Below, one piece after another: positions 9,762 through 18,548 of a stretch of 64,000 bases of DNA (the stretch's first letter is position 1; the number at the start of each line of letters is the position of its first letter). A program made the position numbers and the translations under genes. Origin of the DNA: Nitrospirota bacterium (lineage in GTDB: Bacteria > Nitrospinota_A > UBA7883 > JACRGQ01); contig JAJRYD010000003.1 of NCBI GenBank assembly GCA_024275955.1, positions 1 to 64,000 of the forward strand, in the 5' to 3' direction. Below the pieces are notes generated by a model. The model was not told where the DNA came from. It saw nothing but the letters and a program-made list of their open reading frames with translations, and did no database searches.

Positions 9762-9774
9762 GGGGGCGGGGGGG
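9762..9774 (+). other. G-rich tract
   Basis: Runs of five and seven G separated by one C, preceded by CCGCGCGCG. It lies downstream of the porin stop. Such a tract could form a G-quadruplex on one strand, but only two long runs are present, so this is a weak suggestion. Confidence 0.25.
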
Positions 9775-9855
9775 AGTTTCCCTTCCGATTTGCAGGGGAA
9801 GGATAAAGAGACTGTAATTTTTAAACTGACACACTGCCTCCACGCCTCTGCGTGA

Positions 9856-11064
9856 TTAGAACTGCATCGCGACCGAAAGCATTAACACCTCATCGCCTTT
9901 TACATCATCTGTTTGGAGTATGTTTCCCGTTTTCCCGAAAGCTGGGTCATTATTCATTGTGTACAGAAAGGCGAACGTGACACCTGGCCTAAAGTCATGT
10001 TTTACCGCCAGCACTGTCCTTTGCTTCGCCTTTTGTAAAACAGAGTCGTTCGACTTGCCGTCTGGGTCGTAATACTCGTACATCACCCCGTAGACTGTCT
10101 TGCCGTCGAACCCGTATGTAAGCTCCCCAAACGATGAAAACCCTTTTTTAAAGCTTTCTATCTCCAGTGTTACCGCGTCGCTATATTGGTAGAGTGCCAC
10201 AAGGTCGGCGATAGTGGTGTTACTGCTCACATCGGCATTGGTAAACCCGCCTTCAAGGTAAGTAAACTGTCCTTTAAACGAAAACTTGGAGTAGTCGGCC
10301 TTAAAATCTACTGCATAGTGGTTGTTCTTTACTTTTATCGGCGTTGTATATTTATTCCCGACATAACCGCTAAGCCCGACGTTCCATACAAACTCTCCGT
10401 TTGGATTGGCATTAACCGGATTAGGGTAGTTCGTTACCTGCGCTGTTTCCCTATAGTTATCTCCATCTCCATTTGCCGGAAAAGAAAGCCTAAGAGCTAC
10501 CGATTTGGAACTGTTCGAATCTGTTCCTTCTCTTCCTTCACCGTTTACCACCGCTAGAGAAAGGTCGGTAAACGCGAAACTTCTGTCGTATCTTATTCCG
10601 TAATCCCACTCCCGCCATCTTTTCATAGATACCGGCCTGTTTCTGTCCTCTATCGCAAGGGTGTTAAAAAGCCCAAAAGGAACCTTAACGACACCAAACC
10701 TTAATGTAGCTCTCGCATCCATGAAACCGCTAAACTGCATATAAGCATCTTCCGGGTTGCCCTCTCTTCTATCGAAAGATGCCGGGGCCCTCGCGTGGTC
10801 GTTTACCGTTGGGCTGTATTCACCGCGAAACCTTATAAGCACATCGTCATACACAGCGTGCTGAACATCGAGTTTAAGGTGTCCGGTAAAGGTAGTCTCT
10901 GCGCCGCTCCACCCTATTCCTCTGTCGTCGTAGAATACGAAATCGAGATAGCCGTTTATGCTGGTTTCGCCCTTTGAAAGCTTTCCCTCGCCGGCAAAAG
11001 ATGGAAAAACCGAAAGAGCTACAAAAAGGGAAGCGACCGATACGATAATTCTAAAAAACTTCAT
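9856..11064 (-). CDS. Outer-membrane porin
   Basis: A 402-residue protein with a signal peptide (cleavage after SFAG near residue 24) and a body of alternating polar and hydrophobic beta strands. The last residue is Phe (MLSVAMQF), the BamA recognition signature of barrels. The N-terminal GETSINGYLDFVFYDDRG strand and the MDARATLRFGVVKVPFGLFN segment resemble phosphate-selective or general diffusion porins of proteobacteria. Substrate is unknown. A CACGC-AGAG-GCGTG hairpin follows directly after the stop on the minus strand but lacks a T run. The 3' end of waaF lies directly upstream and overlaps the porin start by four bases. Confidence 0.85.
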   Translation of the reverse strand: MKFFRIIVSVASLFVALSVFPSFAGEGKLSKGETSINGYLDFVFYDDRGIGWSGAETTFTGHLKLDVQHAVYDDVLIRFRGEYSPTVNDHARAPASFDRREGNPEDAYMQFSGFMDARATLRFGVVKVPFGLFNTLAIEDRNRPVSMKRWREWDYGIRYDRSFAFTDLSLAVVNGEGREGTDSNSSKSVALRLSFPANGDGDNYRETAQVTNYPNPVNANPNGEFVWNVGLSGYVGNKYTTPIKVKNNHYAVDFKADYSKFSFKGQFTYLEGGFTNADVSSNTTIADLVALYQYSDAVTLEIESFKKGFSSFGELTYGFDGKTVYGVMYEYYDPDGKSNDSVLQKAKQRTVLAVKHDFRPGVTFAFLYTMNNDPAFGKTGNILQTDDVKGDEVLMLSVAMQF

Positions 11065-12041
11065 TTATTTATTTCCTCAAAAATTTTTCTTGCCGATATA
11101 TTTTCCATACACCGGAAATCTACCGGACACTCACGTTTAAAACATGGGGCGCAATCGGCCTTTACTTTTATCACTTTCACGTTCGGCAAGCGTGGCGCTG
11201 TCCTTTTCGGGTCTGTAGAGCCAAAAAGCGCAATCACTCTTTTACCAACTGCGGCGGCAATATGCAAAGGCCCGGAATCATTTGCCACTATACAGTCGCA
11301 AATATCAATTACCGCCGCCATCTGGCCTATTGATGTTTTCCCCGCGAGGTTTACTATCCCCGGGTCTATAGACGATAGCTCGTCTCCAAGCTCCTTTTCT
11401 GAAGCTGTGCCGAACAGTACCGCGTTTCTTTTGTCCGCGGCTATTAATTTCAGTAACTCTTTCAGTTTTTCTGTCGGCCAGCATTTTGCGGAACCGTATT
11501 TCGCGCCGAGAGGGATACCGACAACTCTGTTTAATTTTCCAAGCTCGGCCGCGAACTGTCGCTCCTCTTCCAGAATTGGAAAGCCAATAACAGCAGACCT
11601 AGCCTTGCCATCGCCCCGAAACTTTAAAAGCTCCAGATAAAAATCGGTCATATGAAGACGGTAATCCCCTTCCACCGGATCGGTGAGAAAGAGAGACCGA
11701 AAGTTGCCGGAATAACCGAGACGCATAGGCGCTTTTGTTTTCAGCCCGTTCCACGCCGACCTAAGCGAGTTAGTAAACAGTATAAGCGCGTCTATACCGG
11801 CTGACGCCAGCATAGCGTGGGCAGAACCTTCGCTAGCCCTTGAAAAAGCCGATACCTCGTCTACAAAATTATACCGGAGCCAAAAATCTTTTAGCTCTGA
11901 GCGCGCTAGAACTGTAAGTTTTTCCGGCTTAAAAATTTCGTTAACAGCTTTGACGGCAGGCGCGCACATCACCGCGTCGCCGAGCCAGTTGGGAGACCTT
12001 ACCGCGACATGCTTGATTTTTGAAATATCGACACGCTTCAA
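11061..12041 (-). CDS. waaF: ADP-heptose:LPS heptosyltransferase (GT9)
   Basis: A 326-residue GT9 enzyme. VRSPNWLGDAVMCAPAV is the WaaF-type N-terminal acceptor loop, and ANDSGPLHIAAAVGKRVIAL with FGSTDPKRTAP forms the sugar-nucleotide site. It adds heptose to the LPS inner core on the cytoplasmic face of the inner membrane. The start is TTG (12039-12041), preceded six bases away by a strong GGGAGG ribosome site, so the unusual start is well supported. It follows the acyltransferase gene on the same strand by 11 bases, making an LPS synthesis pair. Confidence 0.9.
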   Translation of the reverse strand: MKRVDISKIKHVAVRSPNWLGDAVMCAPAVKAVNEIFKPEKLTVLARSELKDFWLRYNFVDEVSAFSRASEGSAHAMLASAGIDALILFTNSLRSAWNGLKTKAPMRLGYSGNFRSLFLTDPVEGDYRLHMTDFYLELLKFRGDGKARSAVIGFPILEEERQFAAELGKLNRVVGIPLGAKYGSAKCWPTEKLKELLKLIAADKRNAVLFGTASEKELGDELSSIDPGIVNLAGKTSIGQMAAVIDICDCIVANDSGPLHIAAAVGKRVIALFGSTDPKRTAPRLPNVKVIKVKADCAPCFKRECPVDFRCMENISARKIFEEINK

Positions 12042-12052
12042 ACAATACCTCC

Positions 12053-13021
12053 CTATTTTATCCCGGAGAGGTCGGTTTTCATCCGCGCTTCTTCGGCAAA
12101 TCTTTCCGATTCCGATATCTCTTTTTCATTCGGCTGTACAGACCATTTTCTATGCATCCATAACCATATCTCTGGATGTTTGCGCACAAACTCCGACTGA
12201 AGATCGGCTATCTTTTGCGTGAGAAGAAAGATATCCCGTTTGCTTTCTCCGGTCTGCTTAAACTCCAGCTCCGGAAGTATGTAGGCGTGGTGCGTGCCGT
12301 CGCCTTTTGGAAATGAGAATATCGGCACTATCGGCGCGCCTGTGCGGAAATGCAGAACCGCGGGAGATTTATGGTTAGACGACCACCGCCCCAAAAACTT
12401 CACCCATACGCCGTTTGTAGATGCTTTTTGATCGGCGGTAAACGCTAGAATTTCGCCGTCTCTAAGCGCCTTTATCATCGAGTGCATCGCCTTTTCTTTT
12501 TTTACGATTTTAAGCCCGCAACTTTCGCGAATGCCGTCCATCTTTTTATCGAGAAACCTGTTGTCTACCTCGCGGATTACCCAGTGTACCGGCATACCTC
12601 TGGCGGCGATAGAGCCGGAGACCAGTTCGCCGTTGTATATATGCATCGAGGTAAGCATTGCCCCTTTTCCCTGTTTTAACGCTCTCTCTAGGTTTTCCCA
12701 TCCTTCAACGGTAGCGTAGCTGTCGACGTTGCCTTTGTTCATGCCGCCCATCCAGCAAAACTCGACATACATCCATACCATACTGATGACAGAGCGAACG
12801 CCTATATCTTCCATACGTTCCTCCGGCATACTTTTAAAAACGGAGCGAAGGTTATCAAGAGCTATACGGCGTCTTCTTTTATTTAGTTTCCAGAAAAGTT
12901 TTGCGAGTAACTCCCAGAGGGTATAGACCATCTTTCTTGGGGCGAAACGGTTAAACTCCATAACCGGAGCGGCGGCTATGTAAATGATGAACTCTTTTAG
13001 CGCGGAGCGTTTCCTGCTCAC
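12053..13021 (-). CDS. Lipid A late acyltransferase (LpxL/HtrB family)
   Basis: A 322-residue membrane-associated enzyme that would add a secondary acyl chain to Kdo-lipid IVA or a related core. RRIALDNLRSVF matches the family's N-terminal NL motif. The catalytic H-x4-D/E appears as HIYNGE, with Glu. Further matches are DQKASTNGVWVKFLGR and the GAPIVPIFSFPKGDG strand. A Trp-rich WLWMHRKW motif near the end corresponds to the family WxWxHRRW. The GTG start overlaps the stop of hisH by four bases. Confidence 0.9.
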   Translation of the reverse strand: MSRKRSALKEFIIYIAAAPVMEFNRFAPRKMVYTLWELLAKLFWKLNKRRRRIALDNLRSVFKSMPEERMEDIGVRSVISMVWMYVEFCWMGGMNKGNVDSYATVEGWENLERALKQGKGAMLTSMHIYNGELVSGSIAARGMPVHWVIREVDNRFLDKKMDGIRESCGLKIVKKEKAMHSMIKALRDGEILAFTADQKASTNGVWVKFLGRWSSNHKSPAVLHFRTGAPIVPIFSFPKGDGTHHAYILPELEFKQTGESKRDIFLLTQKIADLQSEFVRKHPEIWLWMHRKWSVQPNEKEISESERFAEEARMKTDLSGIK

Positions 13022-13632
13022 TGTCCGTTTATTCTCCCCGTAAAATTTTTGAGCATACGCAGTCCCACATCTTGGCTTTTTTCCGGGTGAAACTGCGTCG
13101 CAAAAATATTTCCCTTCCCGATAGAGGAAACAAACATACCGCCGTAGTCTGTTCTCGAAGTGATTATAGCTTCTTCCTCCGGCTCTACATAATACGAGTG
13201 TACAAAATAGAAGTTCGCGTTATTTTCTATTCCTTTAAACATCGGAGATTCTTTTTCGACGACCGCTCCGTTCCATCCGATGTGCGGCACCTTAAGCGTT
13301 CCTTTGGGGAACTTTTTCACTTTGCCTTTAACGATACCGAGTCCTTTGCACCCGCCAAACTCCACGCTCTCTTCAAAAAGAAGCTGAAGGCCAAGACAGA
13401 TGCCGAAAAACGGTTTACCGCTTTCGACAAATTTATGAATAGGCTCTATCAGCCGATACTTTTGGAGGTTCTCCATGCAGACGGCAAAAGCACCGACACC
13501 GGGCAAGACTACGGCACAAGCGGAGGTTATCTCCCGAGGGTCGCGCGTAATGACCGCGCTTGAGCCTACCTTTTCAAAAGCTTTTTGGACACTTCTAAGG
13601 TTGCCCATATCGTAATCAATTATAGCTATCAT
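13018..13632 (-). CDS. hisH: Imidazole glycerol phosphate synthase glutaminase subunit
   Basis: A 204-residue class I glutamine amidotransferase. The nucleophile Cys is in FFGICLGLQLLFE and the His-Glu dyad in QFHPEKSQ. It supplies ammonia to HisF for imidazole ring closure. Its partner hisF lies 16 kb away at 29 kb, so the histidine genes are split. hisB is directly upstream on the same strand, 42 bases away. Length and start are normal. Confidence 0.96.
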   Translation of the reverse strand: MIAIIDYDMGNLRSVQKAFEKVGSSAVITRDPREITSACAVVLPGVGAFAVCMENLQKYRLIEPIHKFVESGKPFFGICLGLQLLFEESVEFGGCKGLGIVKGKVKKFPKGTLKVPHIGWNGAVVEKESPMFKGIENNANFYFVHSYYVEPEEEAIITSRTDYGGMFVSSIGKGNIFATQFHPEKSQDVGLRMLKNFTGRINGQ

Positions 13633-13674
13633 CGGTTTGCCGAATTTAGTTTCGGGTGTTAAACGTGGTTGAAG

Positions 13675-14268
13675 TTATAAACTGCCTTTGGTGGAAACAG
13701 GAACTCCGACAGCCCTTGTTTCCGGCATTGTCGCTATGTCAAGCGCCCTTGCCAACGCCTTAAAAATCGTCTCGGCGATATGGTGCAGGTTACTGCCATA
13801 CAGCACGTTGACATGCAGTGTTATTCCGGCGTTATTTGAAAAGGCATGAAAAAATTCTTCGATAAGCTCCGCGTCGAACTCGCCTATCTTTCCTTTAAGG
13901 CTGTGCGAATTGAAAACAAGAAACGGTCTGCCGGAAAAATCTACCGTAACGGACGAAAGCGCTTCATTAAGCGGAATCACGGCGTTGCCGTATCTTTTGA
14001 TGCCTTTCTTCTCGCCAAGAGCTTTGGCAAACGCCTGCCCAAGAGCTATGCCGCAATCTTCCACCGTGTGATGAAAGTCTACCTCGGTATCGCCGTCCGC
14101 CTTGAGTTCTATATCAAAAAAACCATGTACCGATATCTGGTTCAGCATATGATCGAAAAACGGTATAGATGTCTCTATTTCCGATTTGCCGGTACCGTTT
14201 ATGACAAGACTGACGGAAATTTCTGTCTCTTTTGTTTTTCTCTCTACTGTTGCTTTTCCCATAGCCAC
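13675..14268 (-). CDS. hisB: Imidazoleglycerol-phosphate dehydratase
   Basis: A 197-residue monofunctional HisB without the phosphatase domain. The paired metal-binding motifs are DFHHTVEDCGIALGQA and HHIAETIFKALARAL, and FFDHMLNQISVHG is conserved. It carries out the sixth step of histidine synthesis. Two ATGs two codons apart could start it. hisH follows on the same strand. Confidence 0.96.
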   Translation of the reverse strand: MAMGKATVERKTKETEISVSLVINGTGKSEIETSIPFFDHMLNQISVHGFFDIELKADGDTEVDFHHTVEDCGIALGQAFAKALGEKKGIKRYGNAVIPLNEALSSVTVDFSGRPFLVFNSHSLKGKIGEFDAELIEEFFHAFSNNAGITLHVNVLYGSNLHHIAETIFKALARALDIATMPETRAVGVPVSTKGSL

Positions 14269-14314
14269 ACATAATATCGCTTTTCCGGCCTATTTAGAAG
14301 AACAAAGGCTTTTA

Positions 14315-14335
14315 GGTAGTGTATCAGTTTGAATT
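14315..14335 (+). repeat. Single end resembling the 9.5 kb inverted-repeat element
   Basis: GGTAGTGTATCAGTTTGAAT matches the left end at 9529 with few changes, and the following bases (CAAAGATTTCCCC) are of the same type. No partner end is found nearby. Element A pieces begin 28 bases downstream, as at 9.5 kb. Confidence 0.35.
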
Positions 14336-14363
14336 GCCAAAGATTTCCCCTCCTTGCCATAGC

Positions 14364-14419
14364 GGGGCTGTTGCCGAATGGCACAAATTCGATTTTGCTA
14401 CAAATCGACAATCTCTAAA
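14364..14419 (+). mobile_element. Element A, 56-base left-end fragment
   Basis: It begins GGGGCTGTTGCCGAATGG and matches the first 56 bases of the element, ending at ATCTCTAAA where a full copy starts directly. There is no right end. It looks like the product of recombination or slippage between two tandem copies. Confidence 0.75.
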
Positions 14420-14549
14420 GGGGCTGTTGCCGAATGAGATAAATTTGATTTTTCCACAAATCGCCAATCTCTAAAACCTCTCTTTTAAAGAAGTTAGAAA
14501 ATAAATTTCCCTTTTCAATGCTCAAAAAAACTCTTTTGGGAACAGTCCC
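14420..14549 (+). mobile_element. Element A, copy 4
   Basis: A full copy from GGGGCTGTTGCCGAATGAG to GGGAACAGTCCC. It closely resembles the copy at 14993 (both have TTTCCCTTTTCAATGCTC), so the two may be a recent local pair. No target duplication is visible, in keeping with the tandem arrangement. Confidence 0.8.
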
Positions 14550-14591
14550 TTTATCTATTTTAACCAAAAGCTAAAAAAAAGGAGCTGGCGT

Positions 14592-14984
14592 TTAGCTCCC
14601 TGTAGTAAAGCTCCATGCTATGCGGGAAAGGCTGTTGCCTGCCCTATCGGTGATAGTATCGCTAAGCGTTGCGGTATAAGTTGTGTTCGCCGTTAGGTTA
14701 GAGTCGATGGTGAATACCGCTTTCTTTTCGTCGGAGCTATACGAAACGGTTCCGGTCACGCCGTTATTTAGGCTAAACGAAGCGGCGGAAACTGTGGCGG
14801 CATCGAGCTGTTCCGAAAAGGTGGCGGTAATATCGAGACTAAGCGCCGTACCTGTTGCCAGATTTTCCGGAAATGTAGAAACAACGCTAGGGCTTTTAGT
14901 GTCGGAGCTTACGGTCAAGGTAAAGTTTCCGCATGAAACGGCAGTTAAAACAGAGAAAACCCCGAACAAAACAAGTTTACGCAT
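14592..14984 (-). CDS. Small lipoprotein with one Big_5 (Ig-like) domain
   Basis: A 130-residue protein. The leader MRKLVLFGVFSVLTAVSCGN ends in a Cys consistent with lipid anchoring (Cys 18). The rest is one Big_5/SbsA-like Ig domain: SPSVVSTFPENLATGTALSL, FSEQLDAATVSAASFSL, TYTATLSDTITDRAGNSLS and the closing WSFTTG. A related lipoprotein lies at 26997. The frame stays open further upstream, but that part is element A sequence inserted 8 bases before the ATG, so I place the start at 14984. No ribosome site is visible between element and ATG. Confidence 0.75.
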   Translation of the reverse strand: MRKLVLFGVFSVLTAVSCGNFTLTVSSDTKSPSVVSTFPENLATGTALSLDITATFSEQLDAATVSAASFSLNNGVTGTVSYSSDEKKAVFTIDSNLTANTTYTATLSDTITDRAGNSLSRIAWSFTTGS

Positions 14985-14992
14985 CACAAAAT

Positions 14993-15121
14993 GGGGCTGT
15001 TGCCGAATGGGATAAATTCGATTTTTCCGCAAATCGCCAATCTCTAAAACCTCTCTTTTAAAGAAGTTAGAAAATAAATTTCCCTTTTCAATGCTCAAAA
15101 AACTCTTTTGGAAACAGTCCC
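14993..15121 (+). mobile_element. Element A, copy 5, next to a start codon
   Basis: 129 bases from GGGGCTGTTGCCGAATGGG to GGAAACAGTCCC, flanked on both sides by AAAAT (14988-14992 and 15122-15126). Its left end lies 8 bases before the start of the minus-strand lipoprotein, so the promoter and leader of that gene must lie in or beyond the element. Confidence 0.88.
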
Positions 15122-15173
15122 AAAATATACTTTCGTTTTATTTTTTTTAAAGAGGTAAAATTTTATCGTCTCT

Positions 15174-17054
15174 TTACAGTTGTTCTTTTGGCAGATAAAG
15201 TTTTATCGTTTCTCTTCCGCTTTTTCCGGTTACAGCTATCGAAGCCGAGCCGCTCTTTTTAAACTTTTTCATATTTGAACCGCTAAAGATTTTTTTTATT
15301 CTTCTTTTACCGTGCCATATCTTCGAGTCGTTTTTCCCTTTATGAAAAACGATAAGATGGGCGCTAAGCAGATTAGGCAGTTTACCTACATCGACACCGG
15401 CTCTGGCAAGCTCGGCCCTAAACGCCGGGTACACAACACGAGGAGCTGTAGAAAGCCGTGAAAGAACTACAACGGTTCCTTTTTTAAGCTTTCCTATTTC
15501 TCCGCTCAGCTTTTTACTGCCTGCCATGTTTTGGTTTTCATCAGGATAAAATCGTCCGTTCACCTCGTCGTTTTCCGCGAAAAGCGCCAGATAGCCTTCC
15601 TCTGTATGCGCATTTTTAGAAAAATTCTTGCGCCATACAATACGGCTCTCCGCCTCTATATGGCTTTCCAGATATACGTTTTCGTAAATAACCTGATGCA
15701 GTTTTGGCGACGACTCGGCTATGAGGGTTTCACCCTCGTCAACCTTCCATTTTTGAAAATCGGCTGGATGAAAAAATCCGACTCCACCTTCTTTTAAAAG
15801 AGCGCCTATTTCATAATATGTAAACTGCGGAAGCTCCGCTAGAAGCTCCGGCTCGAGCAGTTGCGAGAGTTTTATCTTTTTTCTTTTTTTAAGTTTTTCT
15901 ATGCTTTTGTCAAACTGTTTCGTCTGCTCGAAGATGTTTTTATAAACATCATACGCCTCCCTATACATTTCGGCATTTACAAGCCCCCTTGCCAGCAGAA
16001 TGGCGGTTTTCTTTTTTAGCTTTTTACACTGTTTGCAGTTTAAGCTCAAAAACTGCTTCGGCAAGCCGGCCTTGCTCTTTACGATGGAGGATATTTCCAG
16101 CAGGCGGACGTAGTACTTCACCGCTTTTTGCAGATCGCCAGCTTTTATAGATGCAGAAACAACTCCAGAGAGAGCCTCCTTACTGCCGGGGTTGATACCA
16201 TGCGCGCCGATGTAGCTCTTACTCGCCGCTTTATAATCGCCTGCCACTTCGTACCAGTGGGCGGTTTTCATGTAAGAGGTGTACCAGCCGGTGTATGTCC
16301 GCCTGCCGAGAAGCGCTCTATCTATATGCTTTAGAGACAAACCATTATCGTCAATTTTCTTTTCGCGGATTTTGAGCGCCGCGTTGTAAGGGTCTATCAC
16401 CAACGCTCTTTCTATAAGCTGATGTTTGATTGATTCGTCTTCGAACTGTTCTACCTTTTCAAGGTACGACTCGGCTAGTTCTTTAAGGTTTACGCTGTAT
16501 CGAAACTCTGGAATGTAGCTTCTAGCTTCTGCTCTTTGCTCCGCGCCGGAGAGATGCACAAGGTATCTAATATCCCACTCCAAAGCCCATACCCCGTCAA
16601 CTTTTCTCCAAAACTCTTCCTGTATGGAGCTTATCGTTACCTGAGGCATCGGAGGCGGAAGAGGCTGTACAACTTCGGATGAGACTTCTGCGAAGTTTCT
16701 GCCGGCGTTAAGCTTTATGTTTATTATCTTGTAGGCAAGATGAGTCGGCACATACCGTTTATTTAACAGTTCCTCCATAGCTCCGCCTCTTGTAGTCTCT
16801 GGAAGAAGAACGCCGTTGGGAAGATGCGGCTGAAGGATAAACTGCTTTAATGAAATTATTGATTTCAGCCTCGGTGAGAGGAAAGAGTATATTTTTTCCC
16901 AATCGTTGGCTATCTTAGCTTCAAAAAAATCTCTCTGCCTTTCAACAAGCTTTAAAACTTCCCTTCTCTCCTTTTTGGTGAGCTCCACAGCTAAGACCAG
17001 AGGAGAGGCTAAGTGGAAAAACAGCAGAAATAAAACAACGCTCTTTTTTATCAT
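15174..17054 (-). CDS. Secreted TPR-containing protein, function unknown
   Basis: A 626-residue protein with a signal peptide (VVLFLLFFHLASPLVLA). Residues about 25-165 form an alpha-beta domain that resembles NTF2-like folds (RQRDFFEAKIANDWEKIYSFL, later EEFWRKVDGVWALEWDIRYL). TPR-like helices follow at about 185-400 (for example WYEVAGDYKAASKSYIGAHG). The C-terminal 200 residues are beta-rich and end in SASIAVTGKSGRETIKLYL. It overlaps the stop of the upstream glycosyltransferase by four bases (ATGA), and a TPR lipoprotein gene precedes that, so the three form one transcription unit. I do not recognise the family. Confidence 0.75.
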   Translation of the reverse strand: MIKKSVVLFLLFFHLASPLVLAVELTKKERREVLKLVERQRDFFEAKIANDWEKIYSFLSPRLKSIISLKQFILQPHLPNGVLLPETTRGGAMEELLNKRYVPTHLAYKIINIKLNAGRNFAEVSSEVVQPLPPPMPQVTISSIQEEFWRKVDGVWALEWDIRYLVHLSGAEQRAEARSYIPEFRYSVNLKELAESYLEKVEQFEDESIKHQLIERALVIDPYNAALKIREKKIDDNGLSLKHIDRALLGRRTYTGWYTSYMKTAHWYEVAGDYKAASKSYIGAHGINPGSKEALSGVVSASIKAGDLQKAVKYYVRLLEISSIVKSKAGLPKQFLSLNCKQCKKLKKKTAILLARGLVNAEMYREAYDVYKNIFEQTKQFDKSIEKLKKRKKIKLSQLLEPELLAELPQFTYYEIGALLKEGGVGFFHPADFQKWKVDEGETLIAESSPKLHQVIYENVYLESHIEAESRIVWRKNFSKNAHTEEGYLALFAENDEVNGRFYPDENQNMAGSKKLSGEIGKLKKGTVVVLSRLSTAPRVVYPAFRAELARAGVDVGKLPNLLSAHLIVFHKGKNDSKIWHGKRRIKKIFSGSNMKKFKKSGSASIAVTGKSGRETIKLYLPKEQL

Positions 17055-18532
17055 TTAAGCTTCCATATTTGATAATAGGCAATATTATCTGAATAACTAT
17101 AATTTTTCGTAACCCAGTTTATCAGCAAAGGGGCGTAATGCTTTAAAGAACGTTCTTTTTTATTGTCTATTTCTATATCGACAAGAACGACTATTCGCGG
17201 CAGTGCCTCGCTTAGCTGTTTTACCAGCTCCTTTTCCTGCGTAGAATCCTTCAGTGTGCCGGGCAGTATCCAGTCGTAATAGGTCGGGTTGTCTATACCG
17301 GCAAGGTAGTAAAAAATAGGGCCAAGAGGCGCGACGAATATCGTTTCACCTTCTTTTGTTTCGTTTTCCAGCCTAGAGGTCAGCTCCGAAACAATTCGCG
17401 CGTCCAACTCGGTAAGGTGTATCGCTTTGGCTTTGCCGTCGTTCATTCTCGCTGTCGTCTGCTTTACCGCCCCTACAGAGCCGACATAGAACCCCTTTAC
17501 CATATTAAAATCTGCCAAATACAAGACGAAAACAGCCAGAAATACTGTTTCTGCCAAAGCCTTTAGGTGAGTTTTTTCGATTTTCTCTAGTACGCGGTAG
17601 GCAAGAAACGGGGCGACAATAAAAAAAAGCGGAAGGCACCGCACCAAGTTGTCGAAGCCGGCCCTTGTGGTGACAAGCGCCATGGCGCAAAACTGCAGGT
17701 ACGAGAGTATCATGAGTCCCGTCCGCTTAACCCCCTCGTCCATTTTAAACGCTACGGCAAAGACTATAGGGGCCGAGATAAACGGCAGGTAAAAAAGGAT
17801 ATTCTCCAGAAACGCAAAAAAATCGAACTCCCTTCCCTGATAACCTTCAAAAATGGGCGGGAAACTATTCCCCCAGAGAAAAAGATCGTTCCGCATATGG
17901 AAAATAAGCTGGTCGCCATGCTTGCCGAAAAGAAAGAGACCTAATCCTACAGCGGCAAACAGTGTTATCGCCGGCAATTTCCATCTTCCGCCGTAATCCC
18001 GCCAGACAAGATAGGCATAGACCGGCAAAAAGAAGATTAGCGTTTCGGTGCGAAAGAGATAAGCGATAAACGCCCCTGCCAAAACCAAGCCGATGTTGCG
18101 CCTGCTTTCAAGAAATGCCAGAACCGCCCAGATGTTAAAGAGAAAAACAAAGCCGTAGAACCTTTGGTAGTAGACAGCCGGAGCTGAAAGGATAAGAAGT
18201 GTCGCGGCGACAGCGAATGGAGCCGGCATTAACCTTCTTGAAATCTGAAAAGCAAGCAGAGGGAAAAAAGCTGTCAAGACTGCCAGCGACCTTCTAACGT
18301 CGACCATGTCGGAACCGACAAACCTATATATCAGTTCCACCAGCAGGTAGCGCCCTTGCGTGTACCCGAAGAAATCTGTCATTACCGATTGGCCGTTGAG
18401 GTACCTGACACCTCCGTAATAAATACCACCCTCGTCCCAAAGGTTGATACCGTAGCGGCAAAATGAAAGATAATAGACGGCAGATAGAAAAAAGATTACC
18501 GTTCCGATAAAAAACGGCCTGCGGTAAATCAT
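17051..18532 (-). CDS. GT39-like integral membrane glycosyltransferase
   Basis: A 493-residue protein with about ten membrane helices and a periplasmic C-terminal part. The first loop after helix 1 has INLWDEGGIYYGG (Asp-Glu at about 33-34), the acidic catalytic motif of PMT/ArnT-type GT-C enzymes, and a further YLNGQSVMTDFFG segment. Such enzymes move sugars from polyprenyl-phosphate donors to protein or lipid on the outer face of the inner membrane. The middle gene of a three-gene unit with two TPR proteins. Acceptor and sugar are unknown. Confidence 0.8.
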   Translation of the reverse strand: MIYRRPFFIGTVIFFLSAVYYLSFCRYGINLWDEGGIYYGGVRYLNGQSVMTDFFGYTQGRYLLVELIYRFVGSDMVDVRRSLAVLTAFFPLLAFQISRRLMPAPFAVAATLLILSAPAVYYQRFYGFVFLFNIWAVLAFLESRRNIGLVLAGAFIAYLFRTETLIFFLPVYAYLVWRDYGGRWKLPAITLFAAVGLGLFLFGKHGDQLIFHMRNDLFLWGNSFPPIFEGYQGREFDFFAFLENILFYLPFISAPIVFAVAFKMDEGVKRTGLMILSYLQFCAMALVTTRAGFDNLVRCLPLFFIVAPFLAYRVLEKIEKTHLKALAETVFLAVFVLYLADFNMVKGFYVGSVGAVKQTTARMNDGKAKAIHLTELDARIVSELTSRLENETKEGETIFVAPLGPIFYYLAGIDNPTYYDWILPGTLKDSTQEKELVKQLSEALPRIVVLVDIEIDNKKERSLKHYAPLLINWVTKNYSYSDNIAYYQIWKLK

Positions 18533-18548
18533 CCGGCCTTTTTCCGGT

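Larger units (their letters stand above)
9529..9838. mobile_element. Older inverted-repeat element remnant carrying an inserted element A
   Basis: The left end reads GGTAGCGTCTCAGCTTGAATT and the right end, on the other strand, GGCAGTGTGTCAGTTTAAAA, an imperfect terminal inverted repeat of about 20 bases. Both ends lead into TTCCC-rich sequence. A third occurrence of the end (GGTAGTGTATCAGTTTGAAT) lies at 14315. The interior has no coding frame and contains element A copy 3. It is probably a decayed MITE or transposon end pair. Confidence 0.4.

Noticed and set aside
9841-9854. CACGC/GCGTG hairpin after the porin as a terminator
   Set aside because: Stem of five pairs and no T run; kept only as a note in the porin entry.
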